Source of the DNA: a virus
Strand: one strand, 5' to 3'
Length of the DNA: 30,724 nucleotides
Virus record (IMG/VR): IMGVR_UViG_3300036045_000255
Span: 1-30,724 of that record
This document shows, piece by piece, positions 1 through 8,517 of this stretch; the first letter of the stretch is position 1, and the number at the start of each line of letters is the position of its first letter. A model generated the notes under the pieces. That model ran no database searches. It was not told the origin of the DNA and saw only the letters and a list, made by a program, of their open reading frames with translations. Both the position numbers and the translations under genes were made by a program.

Positions 1-126
1 TTCAGCAAGCTCAAGCACTTCCGTGCCGTCGCAACCCGCTACGACAAACGCGACGACAACTTCCTCGCCTCCGTCCAACTCGCATCCCTGCGCATCTGGT
101 TGCGGACATATGAGTCGGTGACCTAG
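1..126 (+). CDS. IS5-family transposase, C-terminal fragment
   Basis: The first 41 codons of the window read in frame as the end of an IS5-family DDE transposase, with TAG at 124-126. The visible peptide has the family's closing pattern: FSKLKHFRAVATRYDKRDD, then NFLA and a hydrophobic IWLRTYES tail. The conserved RYDKR stretch lies just after the last catalytic acidic residue in these enzymes, so only the end of the protein is visible and the 5' part is beyond the left edge. It is convergent with the phage tail gene that begins immediately to its right. Family assignment is from recognised motif pattern; the subgroup is not certain. Confidence 0.85.
   Translation, partial: FSKLKHFRAVATRYDKRDDNFLASVQLASLRIWLRTYESVT
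1..126 (+). mobile_element. Right end of an IS5-family insertion sequence, inserted in the tail gene
   Basis: Phage coding sequence on the minus strand is clean down to about position 127, and transposase coding occupies everything to the left, so the element boundary is at about 120-127. No non-coding tail separates the transposase stop from phage sequence. The terminal inverted repeat therefore appears to lie inside the last transposase codons. CTAG at 123-126 may be the target site, with the TAG stop formed at the junction. The other end, its inverted repeat and any target duplication are outside the window, so the boundary is inferred from coding content alone. Confidence 0.7.
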
Positions 127-2481
127 CGCGGCCAGCGACACCGCGCCGAGCCTGCCGGTCAGCCAGTGGCCGAGCCGCCAGTTCGGCCCATCGGTCCAGA
201 CGCCGGTCAGTTCCGGAAAGAACGGATAGGGCCGCGCGTCCCAGGTCCAGGCGGCGCATTCGGGGACATGGACCATCCGGCCGCCGTAGATCGCGGACGT
301 CGGGTTGTTCGCGGCCTGACCCCACCAGAGGTAGCTCGCCTCGAGATAGGCACGCTGGATCGCGTCGTCTCGCCAGCCGCGCGAGAAGAAGGGCGTGAAG
401 CTCTCGGACGACTTCGGGTCGAAGAACACGTTCGGCTGGTTCGTGCCCCGGTCGATGGCGGGGCAACCCAGTTCCGTGAACCAGACGGGCTTCGATTGCG
501 GCACCCATGCCGTGGGCGTGCCGCTCTCCACCCCGCCCGGCCGGTTGAAATGCGCGTTCGACCACCAGGCGCGCAGATCCTTGTAGCGGAACACCCAGGG
601 CTTGCCCACGGCTCCATCCGTGATGGGAGTCCGCAGTTGCGCCGACCGGTCGGCGGCGCTGGCATAGAACCAGTCGAAGCCCTCGCCGCCCGCGATGTTG
701 GCCTGCAGGTAGCCCCGGTCATGGATGGCGGGCCAGCCCTCGAGCGCGTCGGCATGGTCGAACCCGTCGCGCCAGTCCGACATCGGCATGTAGTTGTCGA
801 TGCCGATGAAATCGATGTTGGCGTCTGACCAGAGCGGGTCGAGGTGGAAGAACACGTCGCCACTACCGTCGCCGGGCTGGTGGCCGAAATACTCCGACCA
901 GTCCGAGGCGTAGCCGACCTTGGTGCCCGCACCGAGGACCGACTTCACGTCGGCCGCCAGTGCCTTGAAGGCGGTCACGGCCGGATAGACGCTGGCGCTC
1001 GACCGGATCGTGGTCAGCCCGCGCATCTCGGTCCCGATGAGGAAGGCATCGACACCGCCCGCGACCGCGCAGAGATGGGCGTAGTGCAGGATCATCCGGC
1101 GCAGGCCCCAGTCACCCGCAGGGCCGGTCCAGCTGACCGTGTCTCCGGTAACGGCAAACTGCGCCGGTGTGGCCGCGCCGAAGAAGCTGGAGACCTGCGT
1201 CGCCGCTGCGGCAGTCTTGTCGGCGGTCCCGGCGAAGCCTGCCGCCGGGGAACAGGTGATCCGCCCGCGCCACGGGAAACTCGGCTGGCCCGGCGTCGCG
1301 GCATTCGCGCTGTAGGGGTTCGGCAGGGTGTTGCCGGGCGACACGTCCATCAGCAGGAAGGGATAGAAGGTGACGCGCAGCCCACGCGCCTTCATCTCGC
1401 GGATCGCCTGAACCACTGCGAAGTCGGCGGGCGTGCCGCCATAAACTGGCCGGTCTTCAGCATCGCGGCTGACCAGATGCGCATTGGCCCGCGCCACGCC
1501 ATTGACCGTCCAGACCTTCGGGCTGGTGACTTTGGTCGCCACCTCGACGCCGGGCTTGATCGTGCAGTTGCCTGCGCGCAGGTCATTGCCGAACCAGGCC
1601 ACGACGAGGCTGACGCTTTCGACCGCCGGGGCCATGGCCTGCAGCCGGTCCAGCGCCACGACGATGTCGGCCTCATCAGGCAGCGCGTTCAGGTTCTCGG
1701 CCGAGGTCGTGCCGCCGGTGGTCTGGCCGAACACGGTGGTGGATGCGCCCACGGTCTTGCGGACAGCCTCGGTCGCATAGGTGAACTCGCCCGAGGCGGG
1801 GATCATGGTGACTGCCTTGACCAGCCCCTCGGCCGTGTCGGGATCTGCGAGCGGCCGGAACACCTCGAACGAAAGCTGCGGCAGGCGGTTGCCGTAGGTC
1901 GAGAGCGCCAGTTCCTCGAAGACGACATAGGCCGTGCCGCGATAGCCGGGCGTATTGGCCGCGCCCATCTTCGCCGCAATGAACGGGTCGGCGGTCTGGG
2001 TCTCGTTGCCGGGATACCAGCGCCAGGTGATGCCGGTCATGTCCAGCGGTTTGCCATCGGCCCAGACGCGGCCGATGCCGGTGATCGGGCCCTCGCACAG
2101 GGCGACCGCGAAGGACGCAAAGTAGAGGTACTCGGTGGTCCGGACCCTCCCGCCGCCACCGCCCTTGCCACCACCCTGCGTCGTGGTCTTGGTCTCCTCG
2201 CGGAAATCGGTGGCCCAGATGATGTTGCCGCCGATGCGCATGCGGCCGTAAAGGCGCGGAATAATGGCCCCCTCGGTCGCGGAGGTGATGCGCAGGCTGT
2301 CGAGGCGCTGGCCCTCGATCTTCTGCGCAGGCGCCAGCGAGGACACGATCCAGCTGTCGACGACCGAACCGATGGTGGAGCCGATGAAACCACCGATGGC
2401 AGCGCCAGAAAAGCCGAGGATCGCGCCGCCAAAAGCCCCGCCGATGGCGGAGCCGACAGCGCCAAGGACGAGCGTGGCCAT
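127..2481 (-). pseudogene. GTA gp15-like megatron / TIM-barrel baseplate protein, interrupted by IS
   Basis: This is the large tail-tip protein of GTA-like siphoviruses, which sits below the hub and carries host-contact domains. Translation from ATG at 2481 gives a glycine/alanine-rich hydrophobic N-terminus (about residues 5-45), then PRLYGRMRIGGNIIWATDF, typical of this family. From about residue 300 a GTA TIM-barrel-like domain follows, with motifs such as YGGTPADF, GLRVTFYPF, PWRGRIT, IGTEMRGLT and FIGIDNYMPMSDWRD. It ends at GHWLTGRLGAVSLAAL, where the IS begins. About 785 codons remain; the RcGTA homologue is around 1300 residues, so the distal tail domain is separated or lost. The frame stays open through the IS to the left edge, giving a meaningless extension. 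It starts 9 bp after the NlpC/P60 gene. Without the distal part, infection by particles is probably impaired (inference). Confidence 0.88.
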
Positions 2482-2490
2482 GGGGAAATC

Positions 2491-2925
2491 TCAGCGTGCG
2501 GGAAACAGGAAGGCGAAGGCGATGCGGCGTCGCCAAGTGGGCGTCAGCGGTTCCTCGATCACGCCGAGGCGTTCATAGGCGTGCAGGAAGGTGTCGGGGC
2601 CGGTGAGGATCCCGATATGCTTGGCGATGGCGCGGGGCATCATCCGGAACAGGATCAGCGCACTTGGCCCAGCCTCGGATGGATCCAGTTCCGGCATCAT
2701 CCGTCTCGCCCCGTCGGCCAGCACCTCGCACGGGCCGGTCTCGCCCCAATCGCGGCTGTAGGGCGGGATCGGAAACGGCTCGGGCCCCACCACCTCGCGC
2801 CAGACGCCCCGTGCCAGGCCGAGGCAGTCGCAGCCGACCCCGCGCAGGCTGGCCTGGTCGTGATAGGGCGTGCCGAGCCAGGACCGTGCAACGGCGATGA
2901 CGGTGTCGGGATCGGCGGCCCTCAC
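2491..2925 (-). CDS. NlpC/P60 family tail peptidase (GTA gp14-like)
   Basis: This predicted 144-aa cell-wall hydrolase belongs to the tail tip, where the NlpC/P60 domain helps the tail pass peptidoglycan. The catalytic cysteine lies in GVGCDCLGLARGVW (about residue 32) and the histidine in AKHIGILTGPD, with FLHAYE downstream; the N-terminal ARSWLGTPYHDQ is also typical. The start chosen is GTG at 2925, which overlaps the stop of the hub gene as GTGA. The frame is open further upstream, but that stretch is out-of-frame hub sequence. The whole family domain is present and no defect is visible. Gene order hub, peptidase, megatron matches RcGTA gp13-gp14-gp15. Confidence 0.92.
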   Translation of the reverse strand: MRAADPDTVIAVARSWLGTPYHDQASLRGVGCDCLGLARGVWREVVGPEPFPIPPYSRDWGETGPCEVLADGARRMMPELDPSEAGPSALILFRMMPRAIAKHIGILTGPDTFLHAYERLGVIEEPLTPTWRRRIAFAFLFPAR

Positions 2926-3806
2926 AGCACTGCCCCCTCGTGGCCGCCATCCTTGGTGGCATAGCGCAGCACGGCGTCCTGCCCCGGAATGTGCGGGAAG
3001 CCGCGAAAGCTGGCGACATTGGCGAACTTCGTTCCGCAGGTCGCGATCCGCTTGTCGCAGCCCGCCCGGATGATGAACGCATCGGTCACCGTGATCGGGC
3101 GCACCGGTGCTTCCAACAGGGTCAGGATCGCCACGCCATCGACGAGGTAATGCGACAGCACCTCGACCCGCCGCCCGGCATTCGCGCCGGTCGACCATTC
3201 CACCAGCCCGAAGGCAAACCAGCCCGCCGCGAACGTCCCGAGGCCGGAAGCGGTGAAGGCCCGATCCCGCAGCACATCGATGATCGCGCCGGTGCCCGTG
3301 AAGGCCGGTGCCTCGAGGTTCACCCCGCAGCGCGGATCGCCCAGCGCGGCATCGCAACTCGCCTGAAACGTCCGCCCCACGGTCTGGCCGAGGACATGGG
3401 CAAGGCTGCGCACCTCGGCGACGAAGGCCAGCCGCCCGCGCCGGATCTGACCGATGGCCCCGCGGCGCAGCAGCACGCGCTGCGCCGGGTTCGCCCAGTT
3501 CACCCGCCAGACCTCGACCGCCGCATTGTCCCATCGGCCGTCGAGGATGTCGGTCTCGGTGATCCGGTCCGACGACAGCACCCCTTGCGCGTCCTGCGCG
3601 TCGACGGACAGATCAGAGCCTGATCGGACCTCGGAGGCTGTCAGCCCGCTTTCCGGTTCGAACTCGGTGCCGTCGAACGACAGGGTCCGGTCGTGGTCGG
3701 TGAAGCCGAAGGTCACGCCATCGGCGCGGCTGATGCGCCAGCACCAGGCGAGCGTCGTTGTGCCTTCGTCCAGATGCGGCTGCAGCGCAGGGTTCAGGGA
3801 CTTCAT
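2922..3806 (-). CDS. Tail hub protein, DUF2163 (GTA gp13-like), with Fe-S cysteine quartet
   Basis: This 294-aa protein matches the DUF2163 hub that closes the tail tube and links distal tail protein to megatron; it is related to lambda gpL. The N-terminal MKSLNPALQPHLDEGTTTLA and WRISRADGVTFGFTDHDR are diagnostic. Four cysteines at residues 151, 160, 250 and 257 form the pattern C-x8-C and C-x6-C, the spacing known for the iron-sulfur ligands of lambda gpL-type proteins. The start is ATG at 3806, which would overlap the TGA of the upstream distal tail gene as ATGA. Because of a one-base frameshift in that upstream gene, both genes now share one open frame from about 4433 to 2922. That fusion is not the natural gene structure. 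Confidence 0.92.
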   Translation of the reverse strand: MKSLNPALQPHLDEGTTTLAWCWRISRADGVTFGFTDHDRTLSFDGTEFEPESGLTASEVRSGSDLSVDAQDAQGVLSSDRITETDILDGRWDNAAVEVWRVNWANPAQRVLLRRGAIGQIRRGRLAFVAEVRSLAHVLGQTVGRTFQASCDAALGDPRCGVNLEAPAFTGTGAIIDVLRDRAFTASGLGTFAAGWFAFGLVEWSTGANAGRRVEVLSHYLVDGVAILTLLEAPVRPITVTDAFIIRAGCDKRIATCGTKFANVASFRGFPHIPGQDAVLRYATKDGGHEGAVL

Positions 3807-4430
3807 GTGCGGATTTCCACGAGGGGGATCGAGGTGATCGAGCCGAGGCGATCGAGGTCGAGGGTGACGTCGAGGGCGTCGGTGTCGAAGCGGACGGGGA
3901 CGTCGAATTCGAAGCCTGCGGTGATGGCGACGCCTGCCGTTGGGGGCGGTGGTGAAAGTGATGAGGCCGGTGGTCGTGGAAACTGACCAGCCGGAAGCCT
4001 GGGGCGTGCCGTTCAGGGCTACGGTTACAGTCCCGGCGACGGGCTTGGCGATGGCCCGCGTCCAGGACTGCGCGCCGGAGGTGTAGAGCTTGGTCAGCTG
4101 AAACAGGGTGGCTGACCCGTTGCCAGTGCCGATGGGCTGTTCGTTCGGACCTGGCGTCTGCGATGGCAGGCAGGACTTGAAATCGGCCCAGTCCTTGAAG
4201 CGAAAGCCGTGGAGACGGCCATTCCGCGCCTCGAAGAAGGCCACGACCGCCGCCAGATCGTCGGCGCGACGGATGCCGTAGGCGACGTCATAGCGGCGGC
4301 GCGAGTTGGCCCAGCTGGCGTTGCGCTCCTCGGCGCCGCTCGCCAGTTCGACGATCTGGGTGCGCCGCTCGGGCCCGCCGCGCGCTCCGCGGCTGATGTT
4401 GTCCGGAAACCGGACCTCGTGGAAGGCCAT
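3803..4430 (-). pseudogene. Distal tail protein, DUF2460 (GTA gp12-like), frameshifted near its 3' end
   Basis: The first about 160 codons read MAFHEVRFPDNISRGARGG, then WANSRRRYDVAYGIR, FFEARNGRLHGFRFKDW and TTTGLITFTTAP, clearly the DUF2460 family that forms the ring between tail tube and hub. After TTAP the zero frame turns into an arginine-rich string, while the next frame gives the expected ending GVAITAGFEFDVPVRFDTDA ... IPLVEIRT and TGA at 3805-3803. Removing one base at about 3940-3946 (a G5 run next to TT on the plus strand) restores TTAPTAGVA. The span is 628 bp, one more than a multiple of three, consistent with a single insertion. The repaired protein would be 208 aa, close to the family's usual size. 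It starts at ATG 4430, overlapping the tape-measure stop. A sequencing error is possible. Confidence 0.85.
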
Positions 4431-6892
4431 CACATTCCCCTCCGGCCCAGCGACACGGCGCGGGCGATGTCGCTGGCGACCTGCGTCCGGGACTGGCGGA
4501 AGCTCTCGGCGTCGCGCGCGTTGATCGTGACGTTGACGGTCGAGGCGCCCGCCTGGCCGTAGCCCGCCGCCTCCCGTCGCGAGAGCACCCGCTCCCCGCG
4601 TTGCAGGATCGCGGGCACTTCGTCGGGCCGCAGCCCGGCCCAGCCCCCGTTGTGCATGCGAGGGGCACCGGCGAAGGCCAAGGCCGGGACCATCCGGCCG
4701 GGACCAGGGGCGCCGACCATGCCGCCCGTGTGCAGGATGTTCGCGAAGATGCCACCCGCCCCGCCCAGCGCGCCGGAAAGGGCGTTCGCAATCGGGCCGA
4801 GGATGAAGCGCCGCGCTGCCAGTTTGGCGAGGTCGGCGATCATCGACGTGACGAGGTCGCGGAAGTCGATCTTGCCGGTCTTCACGAAGTCACCGATGGC
4901 GTTCTCGGCGCTTTGGAACGCGCCCACGAGCGCGCTGCCGATATCCCCGCCGATGTCGCGCGCCTTGGCGGCATAGTCGGCAAGCGCGGCCGTGACGGCC
5001 TGCCAGCCGGTCAGGGCGGTCTCCGCACCTTCGGCCGCAGCGGCTCCGGCGTCGCGTGCTGCGCCACCAGCGCCATCGGCGGCGGTGGCCGTGTCGTTCA
5101 GCCCGGCCGTGAGGGCATCGGCCGAGGCGGCTGCATCGGCGAGTGCAGTCTCTGCCTCGGTTCCGGTGCCGGTCACGGCATCCTTCAGCGCCTGCCAGCT
5201 GGCCAATGGCCGACCGGCGGCATCGGCCAGCATGCCTGCCGCTTCGCGATAGCCGTCGGCCCGGGCGCGGGCGTCCTCGGCCATCGCGCCAAGCCCGAGG
5301 TCGGGCGGCTCGAGATAGGTGCGTGCCAGCGCGGCGGAGAACGCATCGGCCGCCGCAGCCCCTGCGGCCGTTGCCGCGCCCTCGAAGGGATTGCCGATGC
5401 GGCCGAGTTCCACCGGGTCGAGGGTGCCGATCCTCACCCCGCCTTCGCCGGTCGCCCATTCCGGCAAAAGCGCCAGCGCCGCGTTCAGGGTCTCGATGAA
5501 GCTGTTGATGCGCGTGACGACGCCGTTCAGCATCGCCTCGACGCCGGAGATCAGCCCGTTCGCGGCCTGGAAGGCGAAGTCGCCGATGGCCCCGGGCAGA
5601 ACGCCCCAAATCGCCACCGCCGCGTCATAAGCCCCCTGGAAGATCGCGGCCGTCCGGTCGCCGAAGCTGACGACACCTGCGATGGTGCCTTCCAGCGCAG
5701 AAAGCCCCGCCGCCTTCAGCCCCTCCCATCCGGCCGCCATTTGCGCCAGCGCCCCGTCCAACGACGGGCCGATGCGCGACCAGACTTCACGGGCCAGACC
5801 CCCGAGCAGCCGGAATGCCTCGCCCACGCCGCCGACCCGGGCCACCAGTTGCGAGAACTGATACACCAGCTCGCCCGCCCCGACGATCAGGGCTCCGATG
5901 CCGGTGCGGATCAGGGCGCCGCGCAGGAACACGAGCGCCGTTGCAAGGCCGCGCACCGACAGGGCCGCGGCGGCGAGACCCGCCACCCAGCGCCCGGCCA
6001 TGACGGCCGCGAACGTCGCGGCATAGGACGCCAGACGCCCGAGGTTGCCGATCAGCCCGTCGATGGCCGAGCGCAGGATGCCGCCATCCGAGGCCAGCGC
6101 AACGAAGGCATTGGCCAGCGCCTCGATGGTCGGAGCGACTGCCACGGCGATGCGGTTCCGAAGGCCATCGAACACCAGCGAGACCGTGCCCAGCGCCAGT
6201 TGCGTGCGGCGCAGGGCTTCCAGCGCATCACCATCCAGCACCGCGCCAAGGTCCGAGGCCTGATCCCCAAGTCGGGCCATCTCGGCCCCGCCATTGCGCA
6301 GAAGCGGAAGCAAGCGCGTGGCGTCCGAGGCCATCGCCTCGAGATAGAAGGTCATCTCCTGCTGGCTCAGGCCCGCCCGCTCCAGCGTATCGACGTAGAG
6401 TTGCAGTGCCTCCGGCCCCGACAGACGTGCGAACTGGTCGGCGGTGACGCCAACGCGCGGGGCCACGTTCTCGAAGAAGTCGGCCATCGGCCCGCCGCCG
6501 GTCTGCAGGAAATCCCCGACCCGGTCGTTCACGTCCTTCAGGATATCGGCCAGCTTCTCCTGCTCGATGCCAACCGTCCGCGCCCCGGCCGACCAACGCT
6601 GCAGCGCCTCAGGCGTCGCATTGGCGACCTGCGCGAACTGCCGGATCTGTGCGGCACTCTCGGCCGTCGACCGGACGATCAGCCCGAGCGAGGCAGTAGC
6701 GGCGGCAGCGGCGGCCCCGAGGGCGATGCCTGCGCGACGCGCAAAGGCGGCCAGACGGGTGTTGGCAAGTTCCATCTCGCGCGACAGGCGACCGAAGCCG
6801 CGGCCTCCTGCTTCACCGACACCTTCCAGTTCGGCTCGCACGCGGCGTCCGCCCTCCGCCACGAGGCGGACGGAGACCTTCTTTTCAGCCAT
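4430..6892 (-). CDS. Tail tape measure protein (820 aa)
   Basis: This is the tape measure that sets tail length and is ejected with DNA. It is alanine/glycine-rich, with heptad-like helical stretches and hydrophobic segments around residues 57-73 (ALGAAAAAATASLGLIV) and in the middle (LIRTGIGALIVGAGELVYQF). The C-terminus has the recognisable lambda/GTA ending: ANILHTGGMVG, FAGAPRMHNGGWAGLRPDE, VPAILQRGERVLSRREA, then VNVTINARD. By the usual relation of about 0.15 nm per residue, a tail near 120 nm would be expected (inference). ATG at 6892 lies inside the last codons of the chaperone extension frame (8-bp overlap), and the TGA overlaps the start of the distal tail gene. The length is ordinary for a siphovirus and no disruption is seen. 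Confidence 0.93.
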   Translation of the reverse strand: MAEKKVSVRLVAEGGRRVRAELEGVGEAGGRGFGRLSREMELANTRLAAFARRAGIALGAAAAAATASLGLIVRSTAESAAQIRQFAQVANATPEALQRWSAGARTVGIEQEKLADILKDVNDRVGDFLQTGGGPMADFFENVAPRVGVTADQFARLSGPEALQLYVDTLERAGLSQQEMTFYLEAMASDATRLLPLLRNGGAEMARLGDQASDLGAVLDGDALEALRRTQLALGTVSLVFDGLRNRIAVAVAPTIEALANAFVALASDGGILRSAIDGLIGNLGRLASYAATFAAVMAGRWVAGLAAAALSVRGLATALVFLRGALIRTGIGALIVGAGELVYQFSQLVARVGGVGEAFRLLGGLAREVWSRIGPSLDGALAQMAAGWEGLKAAGLSALEGTIAGVVSFGDRTAAIFQGAYDAAVAIWGVLPGAIGDFAFQAANGLISGVEAMLNGVVTRINSFIETLNAALALLPEWATGEGGVRIGTLDPVELGRIGNPFEGAATAAGAAAADAFSAALARTYLEPPDLGLGAMAEDARARADGYREAAGMLADAAGRPLASWQALKDAVTGTGTEAETALADAAASADALTAGLNDTATAADGAGGAARDAGAAAAEGAETALTGWQAVTAALADYAAKARDIGGDIGSALVGAFQSAENAIGDFVKTGKIDFRDLVTSMIADLAKLAARRFILGPIANALSGALGGAGGIFANILHTGGMVGAPGPGRMVPALAFAGAPRMHNGGWAGLRPDEVPAILQRGERVLSRREAAGYGQAGASTVNVTINARDAESFRQSRTQVASDIARAVSLGRRGM

Positions 6893-7208
6893 TCCGGCGT
6901 CCTTCCCTCTGCTCGTTCAGTTTGCGCACCATCACCGCCTCGATTTCGGGCAGCAGTTCGGCGGCGATCAGGGCATTGACGCCCAGCGCCTGCGCCAATG
7001 ACAGCGCGGCGCCCATGTCCCATCCGATCACCGCCCCCGGCGCGATGCGGAGTTGGCCGCCGAGGCGCTGGGTCAGATCCCAGACCTGCCAGCCTTCGAC
7101 GGTCTGCGGCCGGTTCAGTCTTGCGGGGCAGTCGGGGCAGGGGCCCGAGCAGGCCGCGCAATAGCCGTCGCCCCCGCTGAAGGACCAGTCGGCGAGGGCG
7201 CGGAGGCG
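6885..7208 (-). CDS. Tail assembly chaperone extension (gpT-like), probably made by -1 frameshift
   Basis: This frame encodes RLRALADWSFSGGDGYCAAC, then GPCPDCPARLN, VEGWQVWDLTQRLGGQLRIA, PGAVIGWDMGAALSLAQALG and a helical end at TGA 6887-6885. It resembles the small cysteine-containing protein commonly found between tail chaperone and tape measure in these phages. There is no ATG, GTG or TTG start near the beginning of the domain; the first possible starts (GTG, ATG) fall in the middle, at AVIGWDM. The frame joins the upstream chaperone exactly at A AAA AAC (7214-7208), giving a 222-aa fusion in the manner of lambda gpG-T. The fusion is inference from the slippery site, frame geometry and gene position. 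The CxxC pairs could bind metal. Confidence 0.75.
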   Translation of the reverse strand, partial: RLRALADWSFSGGDGYCAACSGPCPDCPARLNRPQTVEGWQVWDLTQRLGGQLRIAPGAVIGWDMGAALSLAQALGVNALIAAELLPEIEAVMVRKLNEQREGRRNG

Positions 7209-7552
7209 TTTTTTTCCGCATCCAGCATCAGGCCGCGGGCAACGTATTGCGCCTGGAAGGCTTCGAAGACGGGCCAGATTTCGAGAAGGGCGTCGATCCC
7301 GGCTGGGCTGACAGGCACGAGGTTACCCGCTTCGTCGCCGACACCTTCCCATTCCAGCACCGCGCGGCGCGCGACGGCCTTGGCCATGGCCAGCGCCATG
7401 TCCTCCTGGCTGGAGGCTTCCGAAAGGCCGTCGATCAAGGGATCGGCGCGGGCCGAGACCATCAGCGCGGTGGTCAGGGGAGCGACCAGGACCCTCAGGC
7501 CGGGCAGCAGGTCCAGCCATTCGGGCCGGTTCGACAGATTCAGACGGATCAT
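7115..7552 (-). CDS. Tail assembly chaperone, short form (gpG-like)
   Basis: This 145-aa protein begins MIRLNLSNRPEWLDLLPGLR and continues through ALLEIWPVFEAFQAQYVARG and LMLDAEKNAS; the family is recognised as a phage tail assembly chaperone that binds the tape measure during tail polymerisation. The start is ATG 7552, two bases after the tail tube stop. After the slippery site the zero frame has only a low-complexity Ala/Pro tail (SAPSPTGPSAGATAIARPAR and more) ending at TGA 7115. That is typical of a short form whose C-terminus matters little, while a minority of ribosomes shift to the longer form. Confidence 0.85.
   Translation of the reverse strand: MIRLNLSNRPEWLDLLPGLRVLVAPLTTALMVSARADPLIDGLSEASSQEDMALAMAKAVARRAVLEWEGVGDEAGNLVPVSPAGIDALLEIWPVFEAFQAQYVARGLMLDAEKNASAPSPTGPSAGATAIARPARAPAPTAPQD
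7208..7214 (-). promoter_or_regulatory. Slippery heptamer A AAA AAC for -1 ribosomal frameshifting
   Basis: On the minus strand the zero-frame codons GAA AAA AAC contain A AAA AAC, which fits the X XXY YYZ rule for tandem -1 slippage. After slippage the next codon is CGC and translation enters the downstream chaperone frame. The position is exactly where double-strand tailed phages place the frameshift between the two tail assembly chaperone products. I did not fold a downstream structure. Confidence 0.7.
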
Positions 7553-7554
7553 GG

Positions 7555-8493
7555 TCAGTATCCCGTGACGGTGTTGACGAGGACGGCGGTGCACATGCGG
7601 GCGGGGCTGGCGGCTTTCGCCGCCTGCCAGTCGAAGGTGGCCTGGATGCCTTGCGGCCCGGGGATCTCGATCCGCGGGACCGGCAGATAGACGGCATGGG
7701 CCGTGAAGGTGAAACTGGCGTTCGCGCCGAGGCTGTAGGCGAACTCGAGTTCGCAGGGCGTGCTGTCGATGGCTTGGGTCACCAGTGCAGAGTCCGCGAA
7801 GCGCACCTCGATCCGGCCGGTCAGCGCCGCCATGCCGGGATCGGCGCCCTCGATCTTGCCGTCGTTGCGGATGGTCTCGATCCGGTCGAGGCCATTGGCA
7901 TAGGTGATCTCGGCCGAAACGACATTGCCCAGCGCCGTGCCGTTGCGCTTCACCACCCCGTTGAAATGCCCGAACCGCTGCAGGGCGAGCGCGGTCGGCG
8001 TGCCTGCGGCCGTGGTGGCTGCGATGGCCTCGCCTTGGGCAATCAGGCGGGCAGTGGCTGTCAGCAGGCCCGAGCGGTTCATCTGCCAGGACAACTGGTC
8101 CATCACGCAGCCCACATACATCGCGAACCGCGGCACCTCGGGCATGGCCACTTCGATGGCCATCGAAGGCAGGGTCCAGTTCCCCGATTGGAAGGTATGG
8201 GTTTTGGGCGTGGTGCCGGTCGTTGTGGGGGCACCGAAGGCGGCCTTGAGCCAAAAACCAAAGGCCTCGACGTCGATCGGCACCACCACCTCGCCATCGG
8301 CGGTGACGGCATCCTTGATGGGGGCCAGGGGATCGCGGCCGTAGCCCAGCAGTTCCGAATTCAGCAGCGGCTGCTCTGCGCCCAGTGTGGTGCGGGCAAA
8401 GGGCATCAGCCGATAGCCGTTGGCGGGCGGGGTGCCGTAGACGGTTTCGAACGCAAGCGCCATCAGCGCCCGCGCTCCGTGTGCGCGTGCCAT
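7555..8493 (-). CDS. Phage tail tube protein (major tail protein)
   Basis: This 312-aa protein matches the family of phage tail tube proteins that contain a duplicated tube fold. Motifs include LMALAFETVYGTPPANGYRL near the N-terminus and ELLGYGRDPLAPIKDAVTAD, followed by a central FGHFNGVVKRNGTALGNVVS block. It polymerises as hexameric rings to form the tail tube around the tape measure. ATG 8493 is preceded by a GGAG-like sequence. The position between tail terminator and tail chaperone is the usual one. The length is compatible with the larger duplicated type of tube subunit. No defect is seen. Confidence 0.85.
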   Translation of the reverse strand: MARAHGARALMALAFETVYGTPPANGYRLMPFARTTLGAEQPLLNSELLGYGRDPLAPIKDAVTADGEVVVPIDVEAFGFWLKAAFGAPTTTGTTPKTHTFQSGNWTLPSMAIEVAMPEVPRFAMYVGCVMDQLSWQMNRSGLLTATARLIAQGEAIAATTAAGTPTALALQRFGHFNGVVKRNGTALGNVVSAEITYANGLDRIETIRNDGKIEGADPGMAALTGRIEVRFADSALVTQAIDSTPCELEFAYSLGANASFTFTAHAVYLPVPRIEIPGPQGIQATFDWQAAKAASPARMCTAVLVNTVTGY

Positions 8494-8517
8494 GGGGTCT
8501 CCTTGGATGTGGGGGTG

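Noticed and set aside
844-2964. Long plus-strand open frame opposite the megatron and peptidase genes
   Set aside because: Composition (Arg/Gly/Asp-rich, no domain) is that of a GC-rich antisense shadow; the minus strand has clear family motifs.
2922-4433. Natural fusion of distal tail and hub proteins
   Set aside because: The join passes through an arginine-rich out-of-frame stretch, and a one-base change restores both normal proteins.
4601-6979. 792-codon plus-strand open frame opposite the tape measure gene
   Set aside because: Low-complexity shadow; the minus frame carries the tape-measure C-terminal signature and coupled start and stop.
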